DNA from: Anthoceros angustus | Lineage: Eukaryota; Streptophyta; Anthocerotopsida; Anthocerotales; Anthocerotaceae | Reading direction: 5' to 3' | DNA length: 64,000 nt | NCBI GenBank assembly: GCA_010909165.1 | Contig: MU008168.1 | Span: forward strand, 868,001 to 932,000 | Part shown: piece by piece, positions 9,630 through 20,817 of the stretch | How the letters are laid out: each line of letters opens with the position of its first letter | Numbering within the stretch: position 1 is the first letter of the stretch | Position numbers and translations under genes: made by a program | Notes under the pieces: generated by a model | What the model was told of the DNA's origin: nothing | The model's input: the letters and a program-made list of their open reading frames with translations, nothing else | Database searches by the model: none

Positions 9630-12600
9630 TGTGGCGTGACTTTTGCTGATGGCCACCGCGCCAAGCATAATCCGTGTCGTTGTAGGGAAGAAGTCCGCTC
9701 CCAAGGGAATGATAGGCCTGCCACTGCTTTGTGATTCTACCGCCTTAGCGCCTGCCTCAACACACACACATACTCCTAACTACTCACAACGTTTCACCGT
9801 GCCCCGGTATGGCTAAACGTTTAAGGACCCGTGTCTCAGACGCTCATATACATCCCCTCACGCATCCCCCTTTCCTCTCTCCTCTCACGCTACACTCGCC
9901 TCTTAGAAAAGACGCCAGCCCCGACCTCCTCCGCTGCTCCGCCGGGCCTCCGCCCGGCTCTACACGCCTCCCGAGTTCCTCCGGCTCACGCCCAAATTGC
10001 CTTGTCGGACCGCGGCTCCGACGGTCACCATCACCCTTCCCCGCACACACCACAACGCTTAAGTCCGTCACGGACCTTGATCAATCTCCCGAGCCGCCGT
10101 GCTCGCTGACTCAGACTCACGTTAGCAAGAAGACTCACAAAGGTGCAAGAACGCGCATCAACACCAAGAGAAAAGATGCTTTACTAGAGCCTCACCCTCT
10201 TATATCGCGCCCAAGGTGGCGCCTTTATTACACCCCTATTCGAGTGATAGCCATATACCTAATCGGCCATCCTATCTCCCTATCTCCTTCGCCGACTGTG
10301 GGAAGGTCCTGGCCCCTCCGGAATGGGTGGTCCAATCCCCCCGACAAGCGCACCCAATCGGATGATCCGTGAGGCGGGCCCCTCCTCTCCGGAATCCTGC
10401 GTTGGCGGCGGTCGACAACCGCGCACGACGTCATCCTCCTGGCCTCCTCGGTCCTTCGGTGGGGCCACCATATCGCTCCCCTAGCGTAAGTCGGGGGCTC
10501 CTCACCGCCGCCCCCGGCCCCTGTCTCGCCTCGACTCAACTCGTGAGTCCGGCTTTTCGGGTCCCGGCAGGTCCGACCGGGTCCGGACCTCGTGGTCCGG
10601 ACTTATTCCGGTCCGGACTTGTGGTCCGGACTTATTACCGGGTCCGGACTGTGGTCCGGCCTCCGGTCCGGACAAAGTCCGGACTCACGCCCACCCGGTT
10701 TCCTCCCTCACGGACTCCGTGGCTCTCCTCAAGTCCTCCGCTCCCGATCGCCTGTGACTCCTTCGCTGGCCCCTCCTTCCATGGTGAGGTGCGCTTACCT
10801 CCGATCCGCTCCTCTCGTCCTCCTCCGCTCCTCTCCGCCGCTCCGTCATCTAAACAGGCCACTAGGGTCCCTGTGGCCCCCGTGGCCTTCATCTCCTTGA
10901 GCCTTGGTCCGTCCGGCCAGCGCGCCGAGAGGCTTCTCGCGGGAGCTCGTGGTAATAGGCAAAGTCCGAATCGACTTGTTGAATTGCCTCTTCCACGTGT
11001 GCCCGAGCACCGATACTCCCTCCGCCATAAGTGTTCCGGAGCCGGGCGTTCGCTTGTTGGGCCACCTCTCCGCCAGATTTGGTGAGCCGGGTCATCACGC
11101 GAGGCTACAAGGCGGCCTCCACCTCCCCTGCCCGCCCGCTCCAGCTCCGCTGCTTCCTCCATTGCCACCACGCCATAGCGCGCTTCCTTCCGCCTTTCTC
11201 ACCGGACCAGCCTTCTCGCCCAGCTGCTCGCGCTCCGCTCATTCGGCCTTTAGCTCCGCCCGCCTCCCTCCAGCGGTCGATACCACTCCGCCTCCTTCCT
11301 CAGCCCCGGCAACGCGTCCAACTCCTTGGATAGTCGCCGATTTTCCTCCGAGCGGAGGCACTGCTTGCTCGAGTCGTGGATTCTCTCGTTGAGAATCACC
11401 GCCGCTCCGACGCATCTTGGAGTTGTAGCTCCAGTGTCCTTGCTGCCCTCCATCTGCCGCCTCCTCTACTTCTCACTGCACTCGGAGATCTCCTATCTCC
11501 CAGTGCCGGCCTCCATCTCCTTGCCTCCTGCTCGCATAGCGGCCTTCGAGTTAGCCTCGGCCGCTGACTCTCTCCACCGGCCCGATCACGCCCGTAGTGA
11601 TCCGCCGCTTGCCGCGCTCCTTCCGCCTTTACTGGCCTCCCCACTTGGCGCCGCTAGCCGCCGCCCGCCAGTCCCGAGCTCTCTGCCGGGCCTCTTCCGC
11701 CTCGCTGCCTTCCTCTTCGCCCGCAGGTCCTCCGCCCGCTTGGGCCTCTGAGCTTGTTTCACTGCCGACAACAAAGAACCTTGGCCTGGCCCGAACCGCC
11801 GGCCTCGGCTCGCCACCCGGCGTTCCTTCCTCGATCCGACGAGGACTCCGCCTTTCCTTTGCCCTCGGGCCGCCTTCACTTGCTCTTGAGTTCCACCATC
11901 CTCCTCGGGTGGCCTCCACTTCGGGTCTTCTCACTGTACCACGAGACCCCAAAGCATTCCGTCCATGACGCAGTGACTCGCCGTGTTTCTTCCACGGCCA
12001 TCACCGGTGAGGCCCCACAAAGTCCGTAGTGGAGCCGGCATTTCTCGGTCCGCCAAGGACCTCCATACCGCAGGAGTAAGTCCGACTGGGTTCACCTACC
12101 GGACCCTCGGGTCCCGAGTGGTGAGTCCGAGTCTCACCCTCTTGGCCCTCTTGGCCTCTAACTCCTTTGTGCCCTCTTTCTCCGGGGCTCGGAGGAGGTG
12201 AGGGGGTCCGGAGCAAGCTCTTTTGCCCCTTCCGCCGGGACAGACCGGCTCGGGTGGGGCTGCTGACCTCCTGCCTTGGGCCACGCCCCTTCGCCTCCCA
12301 CCGCCTCTTGACCTCTTGCCACTGCAAGGGGTAAGGGTACCGGCACCTTCCGAGGTGCCGTTGGTGGCGGCACCGCCTTCCGCCTCTTGGCTCCCGTTCG
12401 AGTGGGCTCGCCGTCGTGGTTGTTGGTGCCGGGGGAGCCGCCAACGCCTCCCGCATCGCCTCCCTCCTGCCTTGCCCGAGGGGGCACCAAAAGGAGGAAG
12501 GGAATCTCCCAAACTTCCTGGTGAGGGGTTCGCTCACGATGGAGTCGGAATCCTCCCCGCCCTCCTCCCGAGTCCGCTTGGTCTTGGACGACCCCCACCC

Positions 12601-13856
12601 CTTGCACGCCTACTTGGGGGCCTCCACCCCCCTCCGAGCTCTCCCTCCTTCAGAGCTCGAAATGTCCCCATACATGAATCGTATGGGGTCACCGATGGCG
12701 AGGCTTCGCTCCTTAGCTTGCGTGCCTCTCGATCGAACCGGCGAAGATAATCCTTCCCGGTCCGCCTTCCTCACCGGAGCGCATGCGAATACAGGTTATC
12801 ACCAAGGTGATCCACCTTGGTGAGCGAGTTCAATGGACAATGATCCGGGCTACCGCCCTTACTCGATCGTCCAGGATCGGATATCAACCATCCGTTGGTT
12901 GTCCGCTGCGTTCGTGCCTCGACGCCGCGTGGCCGGCCCTATCTTCCTTCGCCTTAAGGGGCTCGCACCACGCCCCTTCTTCCTCCTTGGCGGTTGTAGG
13001 CCATCCTCGGGACCTCCAAGGTCCATGGTCCTCCGGAGGTTCTTGGATCGGACCTCCTTGTTGATCGCCGATCTTCGGGCAAACTCCGGACTAGAGTGAC
13101 GTGTCGTCCGACCATTTGGAACACGCCCGATGCCACTCCCGCACCACCGCTTCCTCCCGGGGCAAGTCCGGATAGCGGGTCACAATGTTGCGCTCCACGA
13201 GGGTCCATGGCTCCATTTCCGCCGGCTTTTGGGTGCCATTGCTTCCTCCTCTTGTAGGCTGCCGAGTCCGGCGCACGATGTTCCTCGCGCTCGCCGCTCC
13301 AACCTTGACGGCGGCGCTCTAAGCGCGCCCAAAAGATAGCGCCAGAGAGCCGGATTGCGGAGCGCAAGGACGTGAGGATTGTCTGAGGCTGCAGCAAAAT
13401 GACCTCCCTCCTTGGCCGCTTGTGGGAAGTAACCGGGCGGAAGGCGCCTGTCCGAATCGCTGGGTCCGCATGGCTTACTCGACCCTACGCTCGCTTACTG
13501 CCTTACGCGCCGCGCAGCCGCGGGCGTGAATACCGCGGCCGCGGTTACGGTCTGCACGCATGCCGACCTCCACTCGGGGGCCCACGTGGCGCCGCCTGTC
13601 GCCTCACGCCCGCTCCTAGGTTACTTTCTGGCGTACTTATCCTATTTTGACTGGAGGGTTCGGACTTATCCGTTACTCGGCGTAGTCCGGAGCTTGCCAT
13701 AGTGGTACCGGGGTCCGTTGTTCACTAGTCCGAGTATACTCCGAGCCTCGTCCAAGCGCTACCCCAATTTATTCCTCCTTTCCGCCTTATTTATCCTTCA
13801 ATCCTAAAAAGCGAAACCCTACTTATTTCTAACTCCCGGGAAGTGCATAGCCCACA
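9630..13856 (-). repeat. 3' LTR of the gypsy element (4227 bp)
   Basis: In plus coordinates it begins TGTGGCGTGAC and ends GTGCATAGCCCACA, matching both ends of the second LTR. It is GC-rich and Pro/Arg/Ser-coding in most frames. Open stretches such as 10369-11085 (+) and 12001-12537 (-) are not supported as genes on their own. It contains the GTCCGGAC cluster at 10581-10684. A length of 4.2 kb is unusual for a plant LTR. Confidence 0.95.
10581..10684. repeat. Cluster of seven GTCCGGAC palindromes in gypsy 3' LTR
   Basis: Within 104 bases the 8-base palindrome GTCCGGAC occurs seven times, separated by TTATT-, CTCGTG- or TTGTG-like spacers. The equivalent position in the other LTR (20293-20384) has six copies. 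Clustered palindromes in both LTRs could be binding sites for a regulator of the element. Function is not shown. Confidence 0.8.
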
Positions 13857-13873
13857 TACTCCCTTCTCATCTT
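13857..13873 (-). other. Polypurine tract of gypsy element
   Basis: On the minus strand AAGATGAGAAGGGAGTA sits directly against the LTR terminus TGTGGGC. This is the expected position of the plus-strand primer for reverse transcription. Confidence 0.8.
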
Positions 13874-13921
13874 GGCGCCTCCGCCAACACTAAGCATGAT
13901 ACTTCTTCACCCGCCACCCGC

Positions 13922-14966
13922 TCACCCGAGTGGGCAGCCTCTCCATCTAGCGCCGTGGACGGACCCGTTGTCATATACTTGCACCACTTGGTACGGACCC
14001 ATCCATCTCGGTGAAGTTTGCTGGAAAATGCATGTAACGACTATCATAAAGGAGGGCCAGTCCCTTCCTTTACATACTCCCGATTCCGATCGATCGCCAA
14101 ATCTTCGGTTTTGCACTGCATCTCACCGAGCTTCTTCCCCGTCCTCGTGGCTTGAACAAACCCCAAGAGTCGCCGAGCGGCTTTCCTCCTCCGCTCCCTT
14201 CCATCATTACTCGAAAAGTGGGCACTTCAAACTCCACCGGCATTACGGAGAGTGTCCAGGTCAAGTAAGCAGTCCGTTGTGTGGTCACCTTCTAACGCCC
14301 ACACGGGATACCTTGGTATCCCATGGGCGTAGTTCATCGTGAGTTTATTCAGATCCCAGATGAGCCCATTTGTCTTCTCCATTGGCCTTAGGATTGTAGG
14401 TGCCGTCTTGCGATGATTGATGCGAAATACTCCGTCATGGCGGCCACCACATCATTAAGGAAATGGGTTCCCCTATCACTTACCAACTGCAGCGGACATC
14501 CGTACCGGGTTATGATGTTCTCGTACAGGAATTTGGCCACGGTATTTGCGGAGTCCGTTCTTGTCGCCACCGCCTCTACCCACCTGGTGCAGTAGTCCGT
14601 TGCCACCAGGATGTATCTCCTTTGTGTGTGTCTTGTCGTAGGCTGTATAGGTCCAACAAAGTCAATACCCCACTTTTCGAAAGGTGCCAGTGCCAATATC
14701 GGTACTAGCGGCCACTGTGTCGTCGGGGTTGGCTTTCCGATCCGACAAGCATCACACTTCTTCACAAACCGGTGGGTGTCCCCATACATTGTTGGCCACC
14801 GATTATCCAAATCTTTTTGGTGGTGACTGTCGCGTAGTGTCCTCCCCCATTCCCTGACGACGCCTCCTGCCTCTGCCGGCAGTACCTTCGTTCTACTCCG
14901 CCCTAATTTGAACACACACCGTTGTACATTGAAGGGTCGAGCATAGTGCACGAATGCCTCCCTCAC
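13922..14966 (-). pseudogene. Gypsy integrase with GPY/F module
   Basis: Read on the minus strand: the HHCC zinc region (MYGDTHRFVKKCDACRIGKP; only the CDAC pair is clear), the core start PFEKWGIDFVGPI with the first Asp, DYCTRWVEAVA, and SDRGTHFLND with the second Asp, all in an open stretch from 14966 to 14388. Beyond a frameshifted section, RRWMGPYQVVQVYDNGS-like sequence at 13922-14116 is the GPY/F C-terminal module typical of gypsy integrases. It would insert element cDNA into chromosomes. Frame breaks between core and C-terminus make this copy non-functional as read. Confidence 0.92.
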
Positions 14967-15249
14967 GAGTCGATTTTGGAAGCTCCATTCCCGAGGTACC
15001 GCTCTATTTCGTGGGTCGGACGGACGGACCCTCCCTTCTCCGCTCGCTAAGCCGCCTCGTAGCTTGGGGTTCGGCCGGGCTCCTCCGGTACTTTATGCGG
15101 CAACCAATGTCTCATCCGGAACGCATCTTCGATCTCTCAACACTGCTTTTCAATCGTGACAGAAATCGTGGTGCCTCCCTTGTCTTGTTTCCACTTGACG
15201 TGAACTCCTGCAACAATATCCACCTTGCTATCCGTCCCAGGTCCGCCTT

Positions 15250-15480
15250 TATTCACCGGATGCTGTGAAAGTGGTCTACATAGAACACAAACTCACTGGG
15301 TAGTAGTAGTGTCGAATTTCTTGACAGATATACCATACCTGCTTCGGCCTGTAGTTGTGTATTTTCGTGGGTGAGCCGTCCGTAGTATACGGGATAATCC
15401 TTCGCTTGTCGTCCTTCCGCTCAAGACTACTCCGATAGCAAAGCGGACACTCTACATACACATGAAATTTCTGCTCCATC
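15250..15480 (-). pseudogene. Gypsy RNase H region, degraded
   Basis: The minus strand reads ...YTTDGSPTKIHNYRPK...IRHYYYP and then a frame-shifted FVFYVDHF-like end, resembling the block between RT and RNase H in gypsy elements (normally ...YTTTEREAL...FRHYLL...F.DH). It lies between RT and integrase as expected. The match is short and partial. Confidence 0.6.
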
Positions 15481-15646
15481 CGGTCCTCTTAGAACCGGCT
15501 TACCAAGGTGTTCTCAGAATCGAAGGCCTCCTCTCGCTCGTGACGGTCCAAACCTCCTCCTTCCGCAGAGTTGCCAACTTAGCCGCCCTCTTCGCAAAGT
15601 CCTTAATAAACCGCGGTAGTATCCCACCATTGTGAAACCTCCTCCT

Positions 15647-16300
15647 TTAGGTTCGTGGGTGGAGAGCGGATGACCGGACCTTGTCTCCACCTCGATTCCC
15701 GCACCGACACGATGTCCCAAAGATTCCCTCCGTCATTCCAAAGTAGCATTTCTCGGGTGTAGGCTCAATTGAGTCTCGCGCCTCAAGCACCTTCTTAGAT
15801 GCCCAAGGTGTTTGCCTGCTCCCCATGCACACAAAATCATCCAGAATATCTCCATGAAGTCCCTCGGAAGTCACCAAGAGGCGTTGGTCACCATACGCAT
15901 GAACGACCACGGCGCTCGGTCATCCCAAAGGCACTTCTCTTGTAGGCAAACGTACCCCACTCCGTAGTGAAGGTCGTCTTGTCCCAGACTCCCTTAGGTG
16001 CAATTGGTTATATCCGGAGTAGCCATCCAGGAAGGAGTAAGTAGTCCGTCACCACCTTGTCCAAAATGTCGTCTCACGAATGGCATCGGAAGTGGTCCTT
16101 CTCGCTTGCGTTGAGCTTCCTCCAATCTTGGCATACCGAATTTGTGGCTGCTTGGGAACCACCACACCGACCCACTCTGTGACGATGGGGAAAATGATGT
16201 CCGCCTCCGGTACTTATCAAGGACCTCCTTCACCTTGATCGAATACTTGGGGTTGAGCTTGTATTGTCGGATTCGATGGCACCGCTCCGGCTTCAAAATC
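15647..16300 (-). pseudogene. Gypsy reverse transcriptase, degraded
   Basis: At the upstream end (15994-16296, minus) HRIRQYKLNPKYSIKVKEVLDKY is the conserved start of gypsy RT. The next segment with VWWFPSS...KFGMPRLEEAQRK is a frame-shifted version of the VVVPKKNGKxRVCVDYRKLN region. At 15647-15910 LHGDILDDFVCMGS carries the catalytic LDD motif, followed by NPEKCYFGM-like sequence (here TPEKCYFGMTEGI). Multiple frameshifts are present. Confidence 0.88.
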
Positions 16301-16989
16301 GATCTTATGCTCCCACTTCTTGAATGCCCTTCATGTCCGTGACCTTGAAGGCGAACACCGCAAAACTCCCCAGTGCTTTAGTCCTTCAGTCCGGAGGCAT
16401 GCCTTTCTTAAACTTGTGAATTTGGCCGGACCTCCACTTCTTCCACGTCGTCCGGGTTCACCGGCCTCCTGCTCCTGTCAGGCCCAAACCCCTCGTCCTC
16501 GGGATCGTCCTCTCGCATCCCCATTCTCCAAGAGCTCGTGAGGTGAATCGTGTTACTCCTTCGATGTCCGCTTTTCCTTGGTCCGACTGCCTCCCTTGTC
16601 CGGGTCCGACCTCTTCACTTCCTTCCTCGCCCGTATGGCGTTTACTCAAAACAATCAACCACTTCCGCCAAAGGCATCCACGTAGTCCATCTCCTCCTCG
16701 GACCGGCGGATCTTGGCGAAAGTACGCCTCCTCGGAACTATCTTGTTCGTCGCTGGAGTCCTCCGAGGTATACCCTTCGGTAGTGCTCAGCTTCCACAAT
16801 AGGTGTCCTTGCTCCGTGTGATAGCAACCTCCCTTCTCGCACCTTAGGGTCCCACCCACCGGCTTGAAGTGAATCTCCTTCCTTCCAAAGTGTAGCTCGT
16901 CAGGCCAACCCCACCATGGCCCAACACCTCATACCCTAATGGTCCGGCGGTTTGATCACAACAAAATCCGGTTTGTAGGGTGCGCTATG

Positions 16990-17205
16990 GTGGCCAAGAC
17001 TCGGTTAACTCCCACGGATCTCTTCTTGACATGTACGCCATTCTCGAGTCTTCGTTGAGGTTGAAGGATGTGAAGCCCAATTTTCGTGCGGCTTCGGTGA
17101 TGAGGTTGACTGACCCGTGTCCAACGGTACATCCTTGATGATACATCCAATCTCCACTTGTACCATGGGCGCCTGGTCCGTATGGGACACCACCCTCACT
17201 TCCAC
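16990..17205 (-). pseudogene. Gypsy aspartic protease
   Basis: On the minus strand MVQVEIGCIIKDVPLDTGQS contains the DTG catalytic triad of retropepsins in its usual hydrophobic context. It lies between gag and RT. A frame change shortly after DTG prevents reading of the rest in one frame (KLGFTSFNLNEDSRMAY-like sequence is traceable). Confidence 0.8.
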
Positions 17206-17549
17206 TGCTACCCTTCCGGCTTTGGTGCTCCGCCGAGGCTGGGTTTCCCTAACGGCCCGACGGACCTCTTGTCTTTTGGGTTATCCTCGCGAAAGGACAC
17301 AAGGCCGATTCATCATCGTCCGCCACATTGGGGGCGAGGCTCCCCCAATCGAGGATCCTGCTGCCCTCATCCTCTCCCGGTCACTTCGTGTTACGGTATT
17401 CTCCGGATGCTTGCATTTCCTCCTGCAACATCTCGGTCACCTGGACTACGTCCGGTGGAAATCGCCGCCGCGGAGGCACCGTTCCTTCTCCGTCTCTGCA
17501 CGGAGAACTTCCTTCGGTAATCCCTCCGCAGAGCGGTCCCACCCCTCCT

Positions 17550-19270
17550 TCATCGGTGGATCCTCTGGTATTTCCGTTGATTGCCTTCCTCCGTCGTGAC
17601 GCTTCCTCGATCTTGTTCTTCTGGCGCCTTTCTCGTCGCTCCTTCCTTGGCCACGAGTAGACACCTCCAAGATTTCCACCCGACTCCCTTCCTTCGACAC
17701 CCCCACCGTACCTTCTTGTTCTTTTCCATCTCGCGTACTGAATCTCTTCCCACTCCGCCAACCGAGCATCTTGACTTGCCGACGGCAGCCTTAGGAGGTG
17801 GCGTTGGTGGTTCTCCGCTTGGTGTGGCATATCGCACTGCCCCTTGTGCGGGGTTGGGACATAGCGTCATATGCCCACCGCTTGACCGCCACATGCCCGC
17901 TCGAAGTCCCCATGCCTGGGAGTACGGACACGCGTTGGAGTAATGGCGGGATTCCGCAGCCCAGACCACGGCCGTCGGAGGATACGAAGGGCTCCCATGC
18001 GGTCTTTGCATCGGTGGGGCCCGTTGTATTGACGGACCTCCGGTTGGCGGATACATGGTTTTGGGATATCGCGGCCCGAGGGCTTCTGACTGATAGGCCT
18101 CTTCCCATTGCTCCTCCTCCTCGTATTCGTAGTCCACTTGATGCACCGGCCTTGAGGCGGTTGGATGAATGGCCGTGGCACACGGCACACCAGAGATGCG
18201 TTCGCACCGTAGTCGGTGTTTTCCGCCGCTCTCGGTCCTTAACCTGGTTTATCGCCAGGTCCTCTACTCTCTTTATCACTTTTTCCAGGTCCTCCCGCAG
18301 ACCTGCTACCTCCTTTGAGGGAGTCGGGTCCGGTGGAGCTTCTCGGACCGGTGCTGGTGTCACCACCTCCTTCTTACCCTGCTTCTTTTTAGCCGGGGCC
18401 TTCTTGCTCTTCTTCTTGCGGGGATACTCTTCCTCGCTAGAGACCTCCGTCTCTTCTTCGGACGACTGCTCCTCCTCCGAAGACACCTCCATTGGTCTTC
18501 CTCCTCCTCTCAAGACTCTTCCTCCTGAGTCCGAACCCCGCTTCTTCTTCTTCTTGCCTCCTTGGATTTCTTTATCCTCGATGTAGCGATTCCTCGTAGT
18601 TTTCGGCCGCTCGACCGCCTTGCCCACGTCCTTCTCGGCCAGCGGACGCGTGGCCATGGGTTTGGCTAGACCGGCCGAACCACCGCACGCTTGCATCGTG
18701 GTATGGGTTGGATGCCGATCCTCGGGGCATAGAACCGCTCGATGTCGAGCCCAGCTTCTCCTTCTTCCTCGCTGATTTTCCAACTTTGATAATACATACC
18801 CCTCGGTCGATCCTCGAAACCGTTCTAAGAAGGCATTTTCAAAGCTTCAAACGAGGCGGGTGGGGCATTCTCCGTGGTCGGTACTTTCTCCGATACCATT
18901 GAGCTCCCCTCGGAGAACCCCTTGGAAAAGCTGGATGAGCCGGCTCCTCTCTCCGTTGAAGTTGGCTTTGGACATGAAGTCCTCCACAAAGGTCTCGCAT
19001 CCGCTCCTTCTTCCCTCCGAATATGGAGTACGCTTGTTTGGTCGAGGTAGGGGCCATGGCTGCGCCATCGATGGTTAGGCGTGGTGTCCTACCTTCTTCC
19101 GTTGCCCCCGTACCCGTACTCGTCTTGGTCCGACAATTCGACCACGTTCTCCCTCCTCGATCGGGTGCTCTCTGGGTTTGACGTCTCTCTCTCACGGCTC
19201 GGAGAGCACGCGAGGTGACCGTCCGATCCTCCCGACGGTTCACTCTTGACCGCCGCCGCCACGCATTCAC
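17550..19270 (-). pseudogene. Gypsy gag region
   Basis: The minus strand from 19270 reads a gag-like segment (QAYSIFGGKKERMRDFVEDF, NFNGERSRLIQLFQGVL) across two frames. It is followed by a long charged stretch with runs of Lys and Glu/Ser (EVSSEEE, KKKSKKAPAKKKQGKK) and a heptad-like LREDLEKVIKRVEDLAI. Acidic and basic low-complexity regions and a short coiled coil fit a gypsy Gag. A CCHC knuckle cannot be read clearly. The gag start near the PBS is disrupted. Confidence 0.65.
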
Positions 19271-19313
19271 TTACCTTCTCTTCCTAAGGGCGCACTGCGA
19301 CCACACGATTTCA

Positions 19314-19330
19314 TTCCCGCAGCAGCGCCA
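19314..19330 (-). other. Primer binding site of gypsy element
   Basis: Three bases inside the 5' LTR the minus strand reads TGGCGCTGCTGCGGGAA, close to the tRNA 3'-end complement TGGCGCCGTTGCCGGGGA used by Athila/Tat-like elements. It marks 19334-25566 as the 5' LTR and fixes the element's orientation. Which tRNA primes it is inferred. Confidence 0.75.
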
Positions 19331-20292
19331 AAATGTGGCGTGACTTTGCGATGGCGCGCACAATCCGTGTCGTTGTAGGAAGAAGTCCGTTCCCAAGGGA
19401 ATGATAGGCCCGTTCTGCGTTTGTGATTCTACCGTCCTTAGCGCTCGTTCGCCTCAACACACACATACTCCTAACTACTCACAACGTTCACCGTGACAGT
19501 GGTATGGCCAAGCGTTTGGACCCGTCGTCCGTATCGTTCACATACATCCCTCACGCATCCGTCCTTTCCTCTCTCCTCACGCTACACTCTTGTCTTAGAA
19601 AAGACGCGGTTACGTGACCGGACCTCCTCCGTTCGCCGGGCCTCTCGTCCGGCTCTACACGCCTCCCGAGTTCCTCCGGCTCACGCTCCAGGTCGGTGTG
19701 ACCGGCCCCGGACGAGCACGGTCACCAATCACCCTTCCCCGCACACACCACAACGCGTTAAGTCCGTCACGGGACCTTGATCAATCTCCCGAGTCGTCGG
19801 CTCGCTCGGTGACTCGGGACTCACGTTAGCAAGAAGACTCACAAGGTGCAAGAACGCGGCATCAACACCAAGAAAGATGCTTTACTAGGCGACCTCGGCC
19901 CTCTTATCTGCGCCCAAGGCGTCTTTATTACACCCCTATTCGAGGCAGCCCCAGATACCCTAATCGGCCATCCTATTTTCCCCCTATCTCCTTCGTCAGG
20001 GAAGGTCTGGGCCCGCCTCGGAATGGGTGGTCCAATCCCGTCACAGGCGCACCCAATCGGATGATCCGTGAGGCGGGCCCTCCTCTCCGGAATCCCGGGT
20101 TGGCTGGCCGACAACCGCCGTTACCACGACGTCATCCTCCCTGGCCTCCACAGGTCGCCGCGGTGGGGCCACCCTATCTGCTCCCCTAGCGTAAGTCGAA
20201 GGGGCTCCATCGCCGCCCGGCCCTCGAGGTCTGCCTCGACTCCCGAACTGAGTCCGGCTTATCGGGTCCGGCCGGCTAGGTCCGACCTCGGG

Positions 20293-20384
20293 GTCCGGAC
20301 CTCGGGGTCCGGACACAGGTCCGGACTTGTGGTCCGGACTTATTACCGGTCCGGACTTGTGGTCCGGCCTCCTCCGGTCCGGAC
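20293..20384. repeat. Cluster of six GTCCGGAC palindromes in gypsy 5' LTR
   Basis: This is the counterpart of the cluster at 10581-10684, with six exact GTCCGGAC copies in 92 bases. Retention in both LTRs despite many indels suggests it was part of the ancestral LTR. Confidence 0.8.
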
Positions 20385-20817
20385 AAAGTCGGACTCCACC
20401 CAGGTTTCCTCCCTCACGGACCTCCGTGGCTCTCCCTCAAGTCCTCCTGTCCCGGCCCGTGACTCGTTGGCCCCTCCTTCCATGGTGAGGCGGTGCTTAC
20501 CTCGCCGCATCCGCCTCCTCGCTCGCCTCCTCCTGCTCCTCCGCCGCTCCGTCATCTCAAACAGGCCACTAGGGTCCCTGTCTTTGTCCCGTGGCCTTCA
20601 TCTCCTTGAGCCTTGGTCCGTCCGTTGCGGCGTAGAGGCTTCTGCCGGGGCTCGGCGTGGTAATAGGCAAAGTCCGAATCGACTTGTTGAATTGCCTCTT
20701 CCACGTGTGCGGAGCACCGATACTCCTCCGCCATAAGGAGCCGGGCGTGCCCGGCTTGTTGGGCCACCTCTCCGCTGATTTGGGAGCCGGGTCAGTATCA
20801 CGCGAGGCTACAAGGCG

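Noticed and set aside
10369-11085. 238-codon plus-strand open frame in the gypsy LTR
   Set aside because: Pro/Ser/Arg-rich product of GC-rich LTR sequence, antisense to the element, not conserved as a frame in the other LTR.
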